A stretch of 64,000 nucleotides of DNA. It comes from Saccharopolyspora_D taberi. Its GTDB lineage: Bacteria; Actinomycetota; Actinomycetes; Mycobacteriales; Pseudonocardiaceae. The position numbers and the translations under genes were made by a program. The DNA is taken from assembly GCF_039534165.1 (NCBI RefSeq), contig NZ_BAAAUX010000019.1, positions 553,218 to 617,217 on the forward strand. Reading direction: 5' to 3'. The stretch's first letter is position 1. Every line of letters starts with the position of its first letter. The notes under the pieces were generated by a model. It was not told the origin of the DNA. It did no database searches and worked only from the letters and a program-made list of their open reading frames with translations. Below, in pieces: positions 16,622-23,692 of the stretch.

Positions 16622-17566
16622 GTGCAGAGTTCCCGAACTCCTCGCTCCGCCTCGTTCTGGGTGCGCGTGCTCGCGCTGGCCGTGGTCGTCACCCAGGCCC
16701 TGATCTCGGTGACCGGCTCGGTGGTGCGGGTGACCGGCTCCGGGCTCGGCTGCCCGACCTGGCCGCAGTGCTTCCCGGGCAGCATGGTCCCGGTCGCCCA
16801 CCCCGAGGTGGCGACGCTGCACCAGGTGATCGAGTTCGGCAACCGCACGCTGACCGGCGTGGTCGGCTTCATCGCGCTGGGCTGCTTCATCGCCGCGCTG
16901 CGGGTGCGCCCGCGCAGGCCGCGGCTGGTCCGGCTCGCGCTGGTGATGCCGGTCGGCGTGCTCGCGCAGGCGGTCATCGGCGGCATCACCGTGCTGGTCG
17001 ACCTGGAGTGGTGGAGCGTGTCGATCCACTTCCTGGCCTCGGCGGTGCTGATCTGGCTGGCGACGTTGCTGTTCAAGGCCGCCCGCGAGGGCGACCGGGA
17101 GCCGGTCCTGGTGGTCACCCCGGCGATGCGGAGGCTGCTGGTCGCGGTCACGGTCGTGACCGCCGCGATGCTGACCGCGGGCACGCTGGTCACCGCCGCG
17201 GGCCCGCACGCGGGCGACCCCGACACGCCCCGGCTCGACCTGCCGATCCCGACCCTGGTTCAGGTGCACGGGCTGCTGGTGATGGCCTACGTCTGCCTGC
17301 TCGCCGTGTTCGGCGTGTGGCTGCGCAGCGCGCGGCCGACCAAGGGGCTGCTCCGGGCGTACGTGGCGGCGTGCGTGCTGGTCCTCGCGCAGGGCGCGCT
17401 CGGGTCGATCCAGTACGCGATCGGCGTTCCCGCCGCGCTCGTGGTGCTGCACGTGACCGGCGCGTCGCTGGTGATCATCGTGACCGCGCTGCTGTGGGGC
17501 GAGTCCCGCTTCCGCGGCCCCGTCCCGGCCGAGCCGAGCCCCGCCAAGGAAACCGTCGCGGCCTGA
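16622..17566 (+). CDS. ctaA: Heme A synthase (CtaA/Cox15)
   Basis: 314 residues with eight membrane helices in two homologous halves. The conserved VTGSGLGCPTWPQCFPGS region, the His in TLHQVIEFGNR and the later HGLLVMAY and VLHVTGASL histidines are the heme ligands. It oxidises heme O to heme A for the aa3 cytochrome oxidase. Together with ctaB at 22.2-23.2 kb it completes heme A synthesis. The Rv1456c position is conserved. Confidence 0.95.
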   Translation: MQSSRTPRSASFWVRVLALAVVVTQALISVTGSVVRVTGSGLGCPTWPQCFPGSMVPVAHPEVATLHQVIEFGNRTLTGVVGFIALGCFIAALRVRPRRPRLVRLALVMPVGVLAQAVIGGITVLVDLEWWSVSIHFLASAVLIWLATLLFKAAREGDREPVLVVTPAMRRLLVAVTVVTAAMLTAGTLVTAAGPHAGDPDTPRLDLPIPTLVQVHGLLVMAYVCLLAVFGVWLRSARPTKGLLRAYVAACVLVLAQGALGSIQYAIGVPAALVVLHVTGASLVIIVTALLWGESRFRGPVPAEPSPAKETVAA

Positions 17567-17582
17567 CGTTTCCGCCAAGCGG

Positions 17583-17613
17583 CTGACCACCGCTTCCGGA
17601 ATGCGGCGGTCAG
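17583..17613. terminator. Hairpin between convergent ctaA and GbsR-type gene
   Basis: 11-bp arms with one mismatch (17583-17593 and 17603-17613) around a 9-base loop. It overlaps the stop codon of the minus-strand regulator, so it can end both transcripts. Confidence 0.6.
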
Positions 17614-18104
17614 AACCGGAGTTTGGGGCGCCCTTCGCGCTCCCACCGCTTCCACAGCTCGGGCATCTCGCCGGACAGCCACCGGTAGAACTCGTGCACC
17701 GTGCGCAGCCGCCGGGCTCGCTCGCCCTGGCCGCTGAACATCCGCAGGCCCGCCTCGGTGAGCTCCTCGAGCTCGGTGACGCGCTGCATGCGGTGGCGGA
17801 CCAGGTGCGGCCAGCGGTCCTCCTCCACCCGGTACAACGCGGCCTCCCGGCCCTGCCGGGTGGTCCGGGAGATGATGCCCAGCCGCATGAGCAGCCGCAC
17901 GTTGGTGCTGACCGAGCCGGTGCTGGCGCTCAGCGCGTGCGAGAGCTCCGCGGCGGTGCGCTCCGGCGGGTCGCAGATCAGCAGGAACGCCAGGATGCGC
18001 CCGGCGATCAGCGGCATGGCCTCGGTCGCCTCGAAGTGGGCGGCCATCTGCTCGATCCACTCCGACATCGCGGGACGGTCGGTGCGCTGCGCGTACTCGG
18101 CCAC
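17610..18104 (-). CDS. GbsR/MarR-type transcriptional regulator
   Basis: 164 residues with a winged helix at about 25-100 (LLICDPPERTAAELSHALSA, STGSVSTNVRLLMRLGIISR) and a helical C-terminal dimerisation region. This is the GbsR-like branch of MarR regulators. Start GTG 18104 is chosen because AGAGGA lies at 18111-18116; a longer frame to 18158 starts upstream of the operator and has no ribosome site. A small inverted repeat upstream is a likely self-operator. The ligand is unknown. Confidence 0.8.
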   Translation of the reverse strand: MAEYAQRTDRPAMSEWIEQMAAHFEATEAMPLIAGRILAFLLICDPPERTAAELSHALSASTGSVSTNVRLLMRLGIISRTTRQGREAALYRVEEDRWPHLVRHRMQRVTELEELTEAGLRMFSGQGERARRLRTVHEFYRWLSGEMPELWKRWEREGRPKLRF

Positions 18105-18121
18105 GCCTGCTCCTCTGAGAT

Positions 18122-18133
18122 CGACTTTAGTCG
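18122..18133. promoter_or_regulatory. Inverted repeat upstream of the GbsR-type gene
   Basis: CGACT-TT-AGTCG, perfect 5-bp arms, 18 bp upstream of the start codon at 18104. MarR/GbsR regulators commonly bind such sites in their own promoters. Confidence 0.4.
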
Positions 18134-18194
18134 TCGCTGAAAAGATAGGCGAAGGCAAACGCGGAAGCCAGTACCCGGTGCCCGCGAGTCGGGG

Positions 18195-19064
18195 TCAGCG
18201 CCGTGCCAGCGCGCCGCGGACGGCCGAGGCGAACCGCTGCCGCGCCGTGCCGTCGGTCTGGCGGAATCCGAGGGACGGCTCGGCCAGTTCCAGTTCGAGC
18301 AGCAGAGGTTCGCCCTCGCCTCCGCGCACCAGATCCACCCGCGCGTAAAGCAGATCCGACCGGTGCAGGCCGAGCACTCCGGCCGCGGCGTCCATCGCGT
18401 CCTCCGCGGCCCGGCGCAGGTCGCGGGCAGGGTCCACCGGGCGCAGCCGCTCCTCGACGAACAGCCCGGACCCGTCCACGACCGCCGACTCCGACAGCAT
18501 CGGACCCTTGACGAACGCGTGCGAGTACACGCCGCCGAGGAAGACCAGCGCGGTCTCCCCCTCGGTGTCGACCGCCCGCTGGTAGGGCTGCAACACCGCG
18601 ACCCCGGTCAGCGCGTCGAGGTGCGCCCGCGCGGCGTCGAGATCACCGTCGAACCGGGCGGCGCCGCGCGAACCGGCTCCCACCGCGGGCTTGACCACGA
18701 ACGGGCCCACCGGCCAGACCGGCGAGCGCCCGGGGTGGACGAGCTCGGTGGGAACCACGTCCAGCCCGGTGGCGGCGAGGTCGACCAGGTAGGACTTGTC
18801 GGTGTTCCACTCGATCACGCTGGCGGGGTTGGCCAGGGCCGGTACCGCCGCGCACCAGGCGAGGAACTCGTCCCGCCGGTCGACGTAGTCCCAGGTGGAC
18901 CGCACGACGACCAGGTCGGCGCGGGCGAAACCGCCGTCCGGGTCGTCCCAGGCGGCCCAGGACGCGTCGACGCCGACCTCGGCCAGCGCCTCGGGCAGGG
19001 ACGTGTCGTCCCCGTCGGACTCGGGCAGTTCCCGGCAGCTCGCCAGCAGCACCCGGGGCGTCAC
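18195..19064 (-). CDS. ATP-grasp domain protein
   Basis: 289 residues. An N-terminal pre-ATP-grasp fold (VLLASCRELPE to about 95) is followed by the ATP-grasp ligase fold: TDKSYLVDL, PFVVKPAVGAGSRGAARFD (ATP-binding lysine), an EGE segment, and LYARVDLVRG...LLLELELAEPSLGF with the metal-binding acidic residues. Such enzymes join a carboxylate and an amine or thiol using ATP; relatives include glutathione-synthetase-like and cycloserine-type ligases. GTG 19064 overlaps the stop of the upstream 103-residue protein gene (GTGA). The substrate is unknown. Confidence 0.8.
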   Translation of the reverse strand: MTPRVLLASCRELPESDGDDTSLPEALAEVGVDASWAAWDDPDGGFARADLVVVRSTWDYVDRRDEFLAWCAAVPALANPASVIEWNTDKSYLVDLAATGLDVVPTELVHPGRSPVWPVGPFVVKPAVGAGSRGAARFDGDLDAARAHLDALTGVAVLQPYQRAVDTEGETALVFLGGVYSHAFVKGPMLSESAVVDGSGLFVEERLRPVDPARDLRRAAEDAMDAAAGVLGLHRSDLLYARVDLVRGGEGEPLLLELELAEPSLGFRQTDGTARQRFASAVRGALARR

Positions 19065-19372
19065 CGCGCCCGCGGCCCCGCCATCTTCCGGCGGTGCGCC
19101 GCACCGATCTTGAGGGCCCCGGTGGTCTCGCCGTCCCACTCGGACGCGGTCAGCTCGCCGACCGCCTCGACCAGCGCCTCGCCGGTCGCGACGTCGGCGA
19201 CCATCACGTCGCCGAGCGCGCCGTCGGCGCCGATGAGCACGACGCGGGCGCCCGCCTGGCCCAGGTTCTCCACGACCGCCCGCGCGGACTTGCCGTGATC
19301 GCGCACGAACGCGGTCGCCGCCGCGACCTCCCTGGAGCCGGGCCTGGCCGTGTGTTCCTTCTCCGCTGCCAT
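19061..19372 (-). CDS. Conserved small protein, unknown function
   Basis: 103 residues, soluble. Ends in a basic tail (ALKIGAAHRRKMAGPRAR). The middle (SARAVVENLGQAGARVVLIGADGALGDVMVADV) looks like one alpha/beta unit. Not recognised as a named family. ATG 19372 has no Shine-Dalgarno but TAGGAT (19384-19379 on the minus strand) six bases before it, suggesting a leaderless message. It is translationally coupled to the ATP-grasp gene, so it may be that enzyme's partner or substrate carrier; this is inference. Confidence 0.65.
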   Translation of the reverse strand: MAAEKEHTARPGSREVAAATAFVRDHGKSARAVVENLGQAGARVVLIGADGALGDVMVADVATGEALVEAVGELTASEWDGETTGALKIGAAHRRKMAGPRAR

Positions 19373-19378
19373 GGCTGG

Positions 19379-19384
19379 ATCCTA
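19379..19384 (-). promoter_or_regulatory. Putative -10 box of leaderless small-protein gene
   Basis: TAGGAT on the minus strand, 6 bases before ATG 19372. Confidence 0.45.
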
Positions 19385-19505
19385 GTCACAGGCGCCACCC
19401 GGCCAAGCAGTTCGTGAGCCAGCCCTCCCCCGCTCCGTTTGGGAAGATCACGGCGGCACCGGTGGTTGCACCGGGCACCAGGCGTTCGATCCGAAGGAGA
19501 CAGGC

Positions 19506-20474
19506 ATGCGCGCGATCCGGGTACAGGCCAACGGCGGGCCGGAGGTCCTGGAGCTCGCCGAGGTCGGCAGTCCGAGTCCGGGGCCCCGCGAGGTGCTGGT
19601 CGACGTCGCCGCGGCTGGCGTGAACTTCATCGACACCTACCAGCGCTCGGGCGTCTACCAGCTGCCGCTGCCGTTCACGCCCGGCTCCGAGGGCGCGGGC
19701 ACCGTCGCCGAGGTCGGCGCGGAGGTCACCGAGTTCGCGCCCGGCGACCGGGTCGCCTGGGCCATGACGCCCGGCAGCTACGCCGAGCGGGCGGTGGTCC
19801 CGGCCGACAAGGTGGTCAAGGTGCCCGAGGGCATGGACGAGCGCACGGCCGCCGCCGCGCTGCTGCAGGGCATGACCGCGCACTACCTGGTCACCTCGAC
19901 CTACCCGGTGCAGACCGGCGACACCGCGCTGGTGCACGCCGCCGCGGGCGGGATGGGGCTGCTGCTGACCCAGCTGGTCAAGGCCAGGGGCGGCAACGTG
20001 ATCGGCACGGTTTCCACCGAGGAGAAGGAGAAGCTCGCCAGGGAGGCAGGCGCCGACCAGGTCATCCGCTACACCGAGGCCGACGTCGCCGAGGAGGTCC
20101 GCGACCTCACCGACGGCCGGGGCGTGGACGTGGTCTACGACGGCGTCGGGCGGACCACGTTCGACGCGAGCCTGGCCAGCCTGCGCCCGCGCGGCCTGCT
20201 CGCGCTGTTCGGCGCGGCCAGCGGGCCGGTCCCGCCGGTGGACCCGCAGCGGCTCAACACCGCCGGTTCGGTGTTCCTGACCCGGCCGAGCCTGGCCTCC
20301 TACATCCTGACCAGGCAGGAGCTGGACTGGCGCGCGGGCGAGCTGTTCGAGTGGATCTCGAAGGGTTCGCTGCGCATCACCGTCGGCGGCACCTACCCGC
20401 TGGCCGACGCCCGGCGCGCGCACGAGGACCTCGAAGGCCGCCGCACCACCGGCAAGCTGCTGCTCCTGCCGTGA
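19506..20474 (+). CDS. qor: Zinc-free quinone oxidoreductase
   Basis: 322 residues, medium-chain dehydrogenase/reductase of the NADPH:quinone reductase branch. The GroES-like part (1-120) lacks the zinc cysteines. The Rossmann part carries HAAAGGMGLLLTQL (about 140-153). AAGGAG sits seven bases before ATG 19506. It occupies the same position as qor (Rv1454c) in M. tuberculosis. Expected activity is one-electron reduction of quinones with NADPH. Confidence 0.92.
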   Translation: MRAIRVQANGGPEVLELAEVGSPSPGPREVLVDVAAAGVNFIDTYQRSGVYQLPLPFTPGSEGAGTVAEVGAEVTEFAPGDRVAWAMTPGSYAERAVVPADKVVKVPEGMDERTAAAALLQGMTAHYLVTSTYPVQTGDTALVHAAAGGMGLLLTQLVKARGGNVIGTVSTEEKEKLAREAGADQVIRYTEADVAEEVRDLTDGRGVDVVYDGVGRTTFDASLASLRPRGLLALFGAASGPVPPVDPQRLNTAGSVFLTRPSLASYILTRQELDWRAGELFEWISKGSLRITVGGTYPLADARRAHEDLEGRRTTGKLLLLP

Positions 20475-20532
20475 GGTTGCGCCGACGGTGAACCGGGGTC
20501 CGCGGGCCGGCCCCGCGTGCTCTGATAGCGGG

Positions 20533-21519
20533 ATGCGCGTGCTCGTCCTGGGCGGAACCCGGTTCATCGGCCGCCGGATCACCGAGGAGCTGGTGAGCCG
20601 GGGCGACGAGGTGTGCGTCGTCCACAGGGGACGCACCGCACCCGCGATCCCGGTGCGGCAGCTGCACGTCGATCGCCGGGACCTGGCCACCGCCGCCTCC
20701 CGGATCCGGGACTTCGCCCCGGACGCGGTGGTCGACACGCTCGCGATGACGCGGGCCGACGCCGAAGTCCTGCCCCACCTCCCGGACGTGCCGCTGGTCG
20801 TGCTGTCCAGCATGGACGTCTACCGCGCGTACGAGCGGCTGCTGGCCGGGCGGGGCGGCATCCCGGTGCCGATCGCCGAGGACTCGCCGCTGCGCGAGGA
20901 GCGCTACCCGCACCGGGGCGCCGCGAGCCCCGACGGCTACGACATCGACATGGACAGCTACGACAAGCTCGACGTCGAGCCGCTGTACCTGGCCCGGGGC
21001 GGGACGGTCCTGCGGCTCGGCGTGGTCTACGGGGAACGGGATCCGCAGGCGCGTGAGGAGTTCGTGCTGCGCCGCGTCCGTGCCGGGCGCGGGCGGATCC
21101 CGGTCGGTCCGGCGAACCTGCTCTGGTCGCGGGTGCACGTCGACGACGTCGCGCAGGTGGTGCTTGCCGCGCTGGACAATCCCGCCGCGCGCGGGGAGAT
21201 CTTCAACATCTGCGAGAGCACCACGGTCACGATCGGGGACTGGATGCGCCAGATCCTCGACGCCGCCGGTCACCAAGCCGAACTGGTCGAGGTCGCCGAC
21301 GTCCCGCCGGACCTGGTCCTGACCGGAGCACCGGCCCAGCACCTGCTGTTCAGCAACGACAAGGCGCGCCGGGTGCTCGGCTGGGAGCCCGCCGACCCCG
21401 CGGTGGCGGTGGCGAGGTCGGTGCGCTGGCACCTCGCGCACCCGCCCGCCGACAGCGACCCCGACTTCAGCACCGACGACCGGGCTCTGGGAGGCCCCGC
21501 ATGCGCACCATCGGACTGA
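20533..21519 (+). CDS. NAD-dependent epimerase/dehydratase family protein
   Basis: 328 residues, extended short-chain dehydrogenase fold. The N-terminus LVLGGTRFIGRRI holds the GxxFxG dinucleotide-binding motif. The normal YxxxK is only loosely seen as YDKLDVE, so catalysis may be modified. WSRVHVDDVAQVVLAAL is a family signature. Start ATG 20533 (MRVLVLGG) is chosen because it opens the Rossmann strand; the frame is open 45 bases further up. Its 3' end overlaps the racemase gene by 19 bp. The substrate is unknown. Confidence 0.85.
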   Translation: MRVLVLGGTRFIGRRITEELVSRGDEVCVVHRGRTAPAIPVRQLHVDRRDLATAASRIRDFAPDAVVDTLAMTRADAEVLPHLPDVPLVVLSSMDVYRAYERLLAGRGGIPVPIAEDSPLREERYPHRGAASPDGYDIDMDSYDKLDVEPLYLARGGTVLRLGVVYGERDPQAREEFVLRRVRAGRGRIPVGPANLLWSRVHVDDVAQVVLAALDNPAARGEIFNICESTTVTIGDWMRQILDAAGHQAELVEVADVPPDLVLTGAPAQHLLFSNDKARRVLGWEPADPAVAVARSVRWHLAHPPADSDPDFSTDDRALGGPACAPSD

Positions 21520-22190
21520 TCGGCGGGATGAGCTGGGAATCCACCGCCGAGTACTACCGCGTGCTCAACGAGGAGACCCGCCGCAGGCTCGGCGGCCTGC
21601 ACTCGGCGCCGTGCGTGGTGTACTCGCTCGACTTCGCCGAGATCGAGCGGATGCAGGCCGAGGGCCGCTGGGACGAGGCGGCCAAGGCCCTCGTCGCGGC
21701 CGGGCAGGCGCTGGAGCGCGCCGGCGCCGAGTTCGCGGTGCTGTGCACCAACACCATGCACAGGGTCGCCGACAGCCTGGAGTCCGAGCTCGGCATCCCG
21801 CTGCTGCACCTCGCCGACGCGACCGCCGCGGCCGTCCGCTCCGCCGGGGTCGACCGGGTGGGCCTGCTGGGGACGGCGTTCACGATGGAGCAGGCGTTCT
21901 ACCGGGACCGGCTGGCGTCGCACGGCATCGACGTCCTGGTGCCCGACGCCGACGACCGGGCACTGATGCACCGGGTGATCTACGACGAGCTGTGCCAGGG
22001 CGTTGTCCGCGAGGACTCGCGGGCGGCTTACCGCCGGATCATCGCCGGCCTGGCCGAGGACGGGGCGCGGGGGATCGTGCTGGGCTGCACCGAGATCGAG
22101 CTGCTGGTCACCGCGCAGGACAGCCCGGTGCCGGTGTTCCCGACCGCCCGGCTGCACGCGGTCGCCGCCGTGGACCGGGCGCTCAGGTGA
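21501..22190 (+). CDS. Aspartate/glutamate racemase family protein
   Basis: 229 residues. The two catalytic cysteines are in VLCTNTMH (about 83) and LGCTEIELL (about 195), and the GLIGGMSWEST N-terminus is typical of the YgeA-type amino-acid racemases. Cofactor-independent racemisation of Asp, Glu or a related amino acid is expected. It overlaps the epimerase gene by 19 bp and so shares its transcript. Confidence 0.9.
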   Translation: MRTIGLIGGMSWESTAEYYRVLNEETRRRLGGLHSAPCVVYSLDFAEIERMQAEGRWDEAAKALVAAGQALERAGAEFAVLCTNTMHRVADSLESELGIPLLHLADATAAAVRSAGVDRVGLLGTAFTMEQAFYRDRLASHGIDVLVPDADDRALMHRVIYDELCQGVVREDSRAAYRRIIAGLAEDGARGIVLGCTEIELLVTAQDSPVPVFPTARLHAVAAVDRALR

Positions 22191-22238
22191 TGCTGAGCCC
22201 GTTTGGAAGGGCCAGATCGGAAGCAAGGCCAGAAAGGC

Positions 22239-23177
22239 TCAGAAGAAGGGCCAGCCGAGCACGGGAAGGCTCAGCGCCGAGTCCACCGACAGCGCGACGC
22301 ACACGATCATCAAGTACGTGTTGGACAGGTGGAACAGCTTCAGCGGCTTGGTCGGCTCGCCCCGGCGGGTCTGCGCGTGCAGCTTGTGCGCCAGGTACAG
22401 GAACCACGCTCCGGCCAGGACGGCGAACGTCGTGTAGATCCAGCCGGTGGCCGGGGCCAGCAGCAGCGTCCACAGCACCATCAGCCAGGTGAAGACCACG
22501 ATCTGGCGGGACACGTAGGTGGGCTCGGCGACCACCGGGAGCATCGGGACCCCGGCGCGCTCGTAGTCCTCCTTGTACTTCATCGCCAGCGACCAGGTGT
22601 GCGGCGGAGTCCAGAAGAAGACGATCCCGAACATCACGAACGCGGGCCAGTCCACCCGGCCGGTCACGCCCGCCCAGCCGATGACCACCGGCATGCATCC
22701 GGCGGCCCCGCCCCAGACGATGTTCTGCGCCGTCCGGCGCTTGAGCACCAGCGTGTAGACGAAGACGTAGAACAGGATGGTGGCCACGGCCAGCGCGGCC
22801 GACAGCAGGTTCGCCGTCGCCCACAGCCACGCGAACGACCCGACGCCCAGCACGATGCCGAACACCAGCGCGTGCCGGTTGGACACCGTGTGCCGGACCA
22901 GCGGCCGGGCGCGGGTGCGCTTCATCACCTGATCGATATCGGCGTCGGCGACGCAGTTGAGGGCGTTGGCGCTGCCCGCGGCCATCGTCCCGCCGATCAG
23001 CGTCGCGAACACCAGCCAGGGCGACGGGATGCCGCGCGCGGCCAGCAGCATCGCCGGGATGGTGGTCACCAGCAGCAGCTCGATGACCCGCGGCTTGATC
23101 AGCCCGGCATAGGCTTTCAGCAGCTCCGCGGGCCTCCGGGCGTGCCGGGGCCGGGGGGCGTCGACGGCGGTGGTCAC
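22239..23177 (-). CDS. ctaB: Protoheme IX farnesyltransferase (heme O synthase)
   Basis: 312 residues with nine membrane helices, UbiA prenyltransferase family. NALNCVADADIDQVMKRT contains the first DxxxD-type Mg-prenyl-diphosphate motif, and YKEDYERAGVPMLPVV the second. It makes heme O, the substrate of CtaA. Start: GTG 23177 (VTTAVDAPRP) overlaps the stop of an 8-residue leader ORF that has a strong AAGGAG. The in-frame ATG at 23216 gives 13 more residues but has no Shine-Dalgarno. Rv1451 position. Confidence 0.93.
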   Translation of the reverse strand: MTTAVDAPRPRHARRPAELLKAYAGLIKPRVIELLLVTTIPAMLLAARGIPSPWLVFATLIGGTMAAGSANALNCVADADIDQVMKRTRARPLVRHTVSNRHALVFGIVLGVGSFAWLWATANLLSAALAVATILFYVFVYTLVLKRRTAQNIVWGGAAGCMPVVIGWAGVTGRVDWPAFVMFGIVFFWTPPHTWSLAMKYKEDYERAGVPMLPVVAEPTYVSRQIVVFTWLMVLWTLLLAPATGWIYTTFAVLAGAWFLYLAHKLHAQTRRGEPTKPLKLFHLSNTYLMIVCVALSVDSALSLPVLGWPFF

Positions 23178-23200
23178 GACGCTGCGCTCACCGACGGCAT
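23174..23200 (-). CDS. Candidate 8-residue leader ORF coupled to ctaB
   Basis: ATG at 23200 is preceded by AAGGAG (23210-23205). It reads eight codons (MPSVSAAS) and its TGA overlaps the GTG of ctaB as GTGA. The Shine-Dalgarno is much better than anything near the ctaB starts, so ctaB translation may depend on this leader. Confidence 0.4.
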   Translation of the reverse strand: MPSVSAAS

Positions 23201-23216
23201 GGCACTCCTTGGTCAT

Positions 23217-23692
23217 TCCGGGACGGTCCGCGCATCTCGCGCGAGCCGGGAACAGCCCCGGCACGGACCGTGGTGAATAGTAGGCCCGCTACCTGAGAGG
23301 CCCACGGTCGGGTGGCCCTCGGCACGGCGGTCCACCACCGCCGATGTCACCGAGTGACTACGCCCACCGGGGTGTTCTGGGTATTCTCGACGCCGTTCCC
23401 GCCGTCAGCGAGGTGCGGGGTGCGGTCCCGGCCAGAGGTTGTCCCCGAGGCTGGCACTGCCTCGGCTGTGGCCCTGGCAGGCACCGGTCACGCGACCGCC
23501 GGCCCTGAGACCGCGAGGCGGACCAGGGAGTCTTGCGCGTGTGCAACGCGGAAGTGACATCAATTCAGACGGGTGAGCAGGCCGGTGATCGGACCCGACT
23601 AGGCTGCCCGTCGGACGAGGGATAACAGCGGTTCGGATCGGTCAAGTCAGCGACCGCGATCCACCGCGCCGAAGGGAACTGGAGCTGCGTCC
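23217..23692. other. Divergent ctaB / tkt intergenic region (476 bp)
   Basis: No believable gene is seen; an 81-codon open frame at 23312-23557 lacks a ribosome site and family resemblance. Candidate -10 boxes: TACTAT on the minus strand (23282-23277) for ctaB, TAGGCT at 23600-23605 for tkt. -35 partners are not convincing. The tkt leader after 23605 would be about 85 bases. Confidence 0.4.

Noticed and set aside
18203..18511. Plus-strand ORF opposite the ATP-grasp gene
   Set aside because: Arg/Pro-rich shadow with no ribosome site.
22211..22222. AGATCGGAAGC resembles the beginning of an Illumina adapter
   Set aside because: Only ten bases match and the following base differs; the flanking sequence is normal intergenic DNA before the ctaB stop.
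23312..23557. 81-codon ORF in the ctaB-tkt gap
   Set aside because: No ribosome site, no family resemblance, composition of a chance frame in GC-rich DNA.
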